A stretch of 64,000 nt of DNA from Roseomonas haemaphysalidis (GTDB lineage Bacteria; Pseudomonadota; Alphaproteobacteria; Acetobacterales; Acetobacteraceae). The notes under the pieces are model-generated. The model saw nothing but the letters and a program-made list of their open reading frames with translations. It was not told the DNA's origin and did not search any database. The stretch spans positions 496,001-560,000 of the forward strand of contig NZ_CP061177.1 in the NCBI RefSeq assembly GCF_017355405.1, written 5' to 3'. Made by a program: the position numbers and the translations under genes. Positions 61,270-64,000 of the stretch are shown one piece after another (the first letter of the stretch is position 1; every line of letters begins with the position of its first letter).

Positions 61270-62580
61270 ATGACGGGCCCCGGTGGCCGAGGACCTTTCC
61301 GCATGATCCTTTGTGTGATGCGCATCCCGCCGGATCAGAACGGGCATGGCGGCTCCCAGCGGGCGTGGTTCCTGCTGAACGCGCTGTGCCAGCTCGGGCC
61401 AGTGCATTTCGTGCTGATCAGCCGCAAGAACGACTGGGACGTGTCCACGACCTCCCTGAAGTCGATCGAGGGGCTGGTCGAGTCCGTCACCAAGATCGAC
61501 ATCCCGGAATGGGAGCCGACCAGCCGCCGGCAGATCGGCCCGCTGGAAGGCGGTTGGATCGACGTGGCCAAGATGCGTTCCCAGGATGCGCCCAAGATCT
61601 CCGCCGGCGGGTTGCAGCGCATCGCCGGGCAGCTGCCCATCCGCGCCGCGGACCTCGTCTTCGCCGGGCGGCTGCCCAGCGCGATCATCGTGCAGGCCCT
61701 GATCGACAAGGGCCTGCTGTCCGTGAAGCACCGCTTCGTCGATTTCGACGACCTGATGTCGAAGTTCAAGGTCCGACAGCTGCAGACCGAAAGCCGCAAC
61801 CTGGCGCGCCAGGGACGGATGCTGTTGCAGTTTGACGCCGCCTATCTGCGGGCGGCCGAGAAGCGCATCGCCCGCGGCTGGGACGGCGCCAGCGTGTGCA
61901 CGGACGAGGATGTGGACGCCCTGCGCACCGCCCACCCGGCGGCGCATATCGTCAAGATTCCCAACGTCATCGATCGCGAGCAGCTGCCCGCCCCCGCCCC
62001 GGCCGCCACCGGCAAGGTGCGGCTCCTGTTCGTCGGCAACCTGGCCTTTCTGCCCAACGTGCAGGGCTTCCAGCTGTTTCTGGAACAGGCCTGGCCGGCC
62101 ATCCGCGCCGCCTTGCCGGAAGCCGAGCTCACGGTGGTCGGCCTGAACCCCTCGCCGCAGATGCTGCGGCTGGTGGCGGAGCACGACCTGCCGCTGCACC
62201 CCAACGTGCCGAGCATGGTGCCGTATTACGCGGCGGCGGACATGGTGATCGTGCCGATCCTGGTCGGCAGCGGCACCCGCATCAAGATCCTGGAAGCGAT
62301 GGCCTATGGCCGCGCCATCGTGTCCACCGCCATGGGCGCCGAGGGCCTGGGGCTGGAGGACGGCCGCCACGCGCGCATCGTGGGCGGCATGGAAGACTTC
62401 GCCACGGCCGTGATCGAGCTTGCCAACGACGTGCCCGCCCGCCAGCGGATGGTGGAGGCGGCGCGCGCCTTCCAGCAGGAGAACTACGGCCCGGCCGCCA
62501 TGACCAGGGCCATCGGTTCGGCCCTGGCGGACATGACCGCGGCGCCCGCCCCGCGCAGCGCGGGCGCCCAGGGCGACTGA
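61270..62580 (+). CDS. Glycosyltransferase, GT4-like (GT-B fold)
   Basis: A 436-residue cytosolic glycosyltransferase. The N-terminal strand is MILCVMRIPPDQNGHGGSQR and the donor domain has RLLFVGNLAFLPNVQGF, VPSMVPYYAAADMVIVPIL and SGTRIKILEAMAYGRAIVST with the donor-binding Glu (pieces quoted). ATG 61303, directly before that first strand, is an equally good start. It is a lone gene with a ~100-base leader; the acceptor is unknown. Confidence 0.82.
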   Translation: MTGPGGRGPFRMILCVMRIPPDQNGHGGSQRAWFLLNALCQLGPVHFVLISRKNDWDVSTTSLKSIEGLVESVTKIDIPEWEPTSRRQIGPLEGGWIDVAKMRSQDAPKISAGGLQRIAGQLPIRAADLVFAGRLPSAIIVQALIDKGLLSVKHRFVDFDDLMSKFKVRQLQTESRNLARQGRMLLQFDAAYLRAAEKRIARGWDGASVCTDEDVDALRTAHPAAHIVKIPNVIDREQLPAPAPAATGKVRLLFVGNLAFLPNVQGFQLFLEQAWPAIRAALPEAELTVVGLNPSPQMLRLVAEHDLPLHPNVPSMVPYYAAADMVIVPILVGSGTRIKILEAMAYGRAIVSTAMGAEGLGLEDGRHARIVGGMEDFATAVIELANDVPARQRMVEAARAFQQENYGPAAMTRAIGSALADMTAAPAPRSAGAQGD

Positions 62581-62722
62581 AGCCGCCGCACAGGCCGGCA
62601 TCGCGCGTGCGACCCTGCCGCCCCATGCCCGCATGGCCTTTGCGGTTGCACCGCGCGCCTGCTTCCCCCACATCCGGCACAGACGCCTGGCCACCCGACG
62701 CCCCCGCACGGAATTGGAAGCG

Positions 62723-63289
62723 ATGTTCATCGAAACCGAAGCCACCCCCAACCCCGCCACCCTGAAGTTTCTGCCCGGCCAGGACGTGATGGGCACCCGC
62801 GGCACCGCTGACTTCGCCAATGCCGAATCGGCCGCCCGCAGCCCGCTGGCCGAGGCGCTGTTCGGCCTGGACGGCGTGGCCCGGGTGTTCCTGGGCAGCG
62901 ACTTCGTCACCGTCACCAAGACCGACGCCGCCGACTGGCAGGCGCTGCGCCCGGTGGTGCTGGGCACCATCATGGAGCACAGCATGGCCGGCCGCCCCGT
63001 GCTGCTGGGCGAGGATGGCGAGGCCGACGACGTGGAGGACACCGACCCGGCGGATGCCGAGGTGGTGGCCCAGATCAAGGAGCTGCTGGACACCCGGGTG
63101 CGCCCGGCGGTGGCCGGCGATGGCGGCGACATCGTGTTCCGCGGCTTCCGCGACGGCATCGTCAAGCTGCGCATGCAGGGCGCCTGCTCGGGCTGCCCGT
63201 CGTCCCGCGCCACGCTGAAGCACGGCGTGGAGAACATGCTGCGCCACTACGTGCCGGAAGTGACGGCGGTGGAGCAGGTCGAGGCCTGA
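62723..63289 (+). CDS. Nfu-type iron-sulfur scaffold protein
   Basis: A 188-residue protein with an Nfu N-terminal domain ([26 protein letters not shown]-like [21 protein letters not shown]) and a NifU-like C-terminal domain holding the cluster Cys pair in GACSGCPSS. It carries [4Fe-4S] clusters to target enzymes; several in this window (PaoABC, the fused dehydrogenase, HemW) need them. Confidence 0.92.
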   Translation: MFIETEATPNPATLKFLPGQDVMGTRGTADFANAESAARSPLAEALFGLDGVARVFLGSDFVTVTKTDAADWQALRPVVLGTIMEHSMAGRPVLLGEDGEADDVEDTDPADAEVVAQIKELLDTRVRPAVAGDGGDIVFRGFRDGIVKLRMQGACSGCPSSRATLKHGVENMLRHYVPEVTAVEQVEA

Positions 63290-63395
63290 CCCGTTATCAC
63301 GGGCGCCCATGATGCCCATCGGCCCCGGGCCGATTGGCAGCCTGGGCGTTCCGCCCTATCCCTTCCGCGACACACAACATCGGAAGGGCCCGCGC

Positions 63396-63986
63396 ATGGC
63401 CGATACGATCGATTCCACCGCCCTGGACCAGCTGTTCCTGGGGGCGCGCACCGCCAACAAGTGGCAGGAGCGCGATGTCCCCGAAGCCAAGCTGACCGAG
63501 CTCTACGACCTGCTGAAGATGGGCCCCACCAGCGCCAACGCGAGCCCGGCCCGCTTTGTCTTCATCCGCTCGGCCGAGGGCAAGGAGAAGCTGCGCCCCG
63601 CCCTGTCCGCCGGCAACCTCGAGAAGACCATGACGGCGCCGGTGGTGGCGATCGTCGCCTATGACCTGGCCTTCTACGACCGCCTGCCCTTTCTGTTCCC
63701 GCACGCGGATGCCAAGAGCTGGTTCACCGGCAGCCCGGCCTTTGCCGAACAGACCGCGTTCCGCAACAGCTCCCTGCAGGGCGCCTACCTGATCATGGCG
63801 GCGCGCGCGATCGGGCTGGACACCGGGGCGATGAGCGGCTTCGACAACGCCAAGGTGGATGCCGCTTTCTTCGAGGGCACGAGCTGGAAGTCCAACTTCC
63901 TGGTCAACCTCGGCTACGGCGACTTCTCCAAGGCCTTCGACCGCCTGCCGCGCCTGCCCTTCGAGGAAGCCGTCAAGGTCGTCTGA
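63396..63986 (+). CDS. rutE: Nitroreductase-family malonic semialdehyde reductase (RutE-like)
   Basis: A 196-residue FMN-dependent nitroreductase-fold protein with the same length as E. coli RutE and close matches: [61 protein letters not shown] [14 protein letters not shown] and [13 protein letters not shown] (pieces quoted). RutE reduces malonic semialdehyde to 3-hydroxypropionate in pyrimidine breakdown. No other rut gene is nearby, so it may be a general reductase. GGAAGGG precedes the ATG. Confidence 0.88.
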   Translation: MADTIDSTALDQLFLGARTANKWQERDVPEAKLTELYDLLKMGPTSANASPARFVFIRSAEGKEKLRPALSAGNLEKTMTAPVVAIVAYDLAFYDRLPFLFPHADAKSWFTGSPAFAEQTAFRNSSLQGAYLIMAARAIGLDTGAMSGFDNAKVDAAFFEGTSWKSNFLVNLGYGDFSKAFDRLPRLPFEEAVKVV

Positions 63987-64000
63987 CCCCGCGCCTCGCC

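Overview
The window is about 64 kb of GC-rich, gene-dense DNA with third-position GC bias, fused ABC ATPases, GTG starts and many 4-bp ATGA/GTGA gene overlaps. Gene content and order (ffs-dnaX-ybaB-recR, lnt-HTH, hslVU, paoABC, nudC) point to an alphaproteobacterium; the style fits Acetobacteraceae such as Roseomonas-like organisms, but that assignment is inference. No rRNA, tRNA, CRISPR array, integrase or transposase was seen.

Bases 1-35 kb form a catabolic and transport region built around nitrogen-rich cyclic or amidic compounds. It opens with the end of a peptide-type ABC importer (permease, fused ATPases) whose operon closes with an OHCU-decarboxylase-like (UraD) protein. Facing it are an AtzH/HpxZ-like protein and an amidase. 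Next come an NtaA-type flavin monooxygenase, a divergent bdcR/bdcA pair with twin operators, and a minus-strand operon with an amino-acid ABC binding protein and permease, an aspartate-dehydrogenase-like protein and a hydantoinase/dihydropyrimidinase. A second unit (11.6-19.1 kb) holds a phosphotriesterase-like lactonase, a GntR regulator, a DapA-family lyase, a 971-residue three-in-one dehydrogenase and an M20-like hydrolase. Three of its promoter regions share one palindrome, ATAC-N5-GTAT, which suggests a small regulon run by the GntR protein. Then follow two PuuE-type allantoinase-like deacetylases and a Pot-type ABC importer translationally coupled to ureidoglycolate lyase (AllA). A long plus-strand operon (25.9-34.4 kb) carries two SDR enzymes, a flavin monooxygenase and a second complete peptide-type importer, closely related to the one at the left edge. 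Together these genes look like an import-and-degrade module for ureides, hydantoins and modified amino acids.

Bases 35-46 kb hold a hybrid histidine kinase with a canonical LOV blue-light sensor, a membrane M48 peptidase, the periplasmic aldehyde oxidoreductase genes paoABC, a divergent isochorismatase-family amidohydrolase (with a perfect 22-bp palindrome between them) and a glycosyltransferase.

Bases 46-64 kb are mostly housekeeping: hemW, an XRE regulator, lnt, recR, ybaB/ebfC, dnaX, the SRP RNA gene, nudC, an EcsC-family protein, hslUV, a 5'-nucleotidase family enzyme, a TSUP exporter-TIGR02186-UspA trio, a GT4 glycosyltransferase, an Nfu-type Fe-S scaffold and a RutE-like nitroreductase.

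Between genes lie three families of palindromic elements with inverted ends (two copies of A, two of B, one of C). They sit at gene ends and probably act at least in part as terminators.
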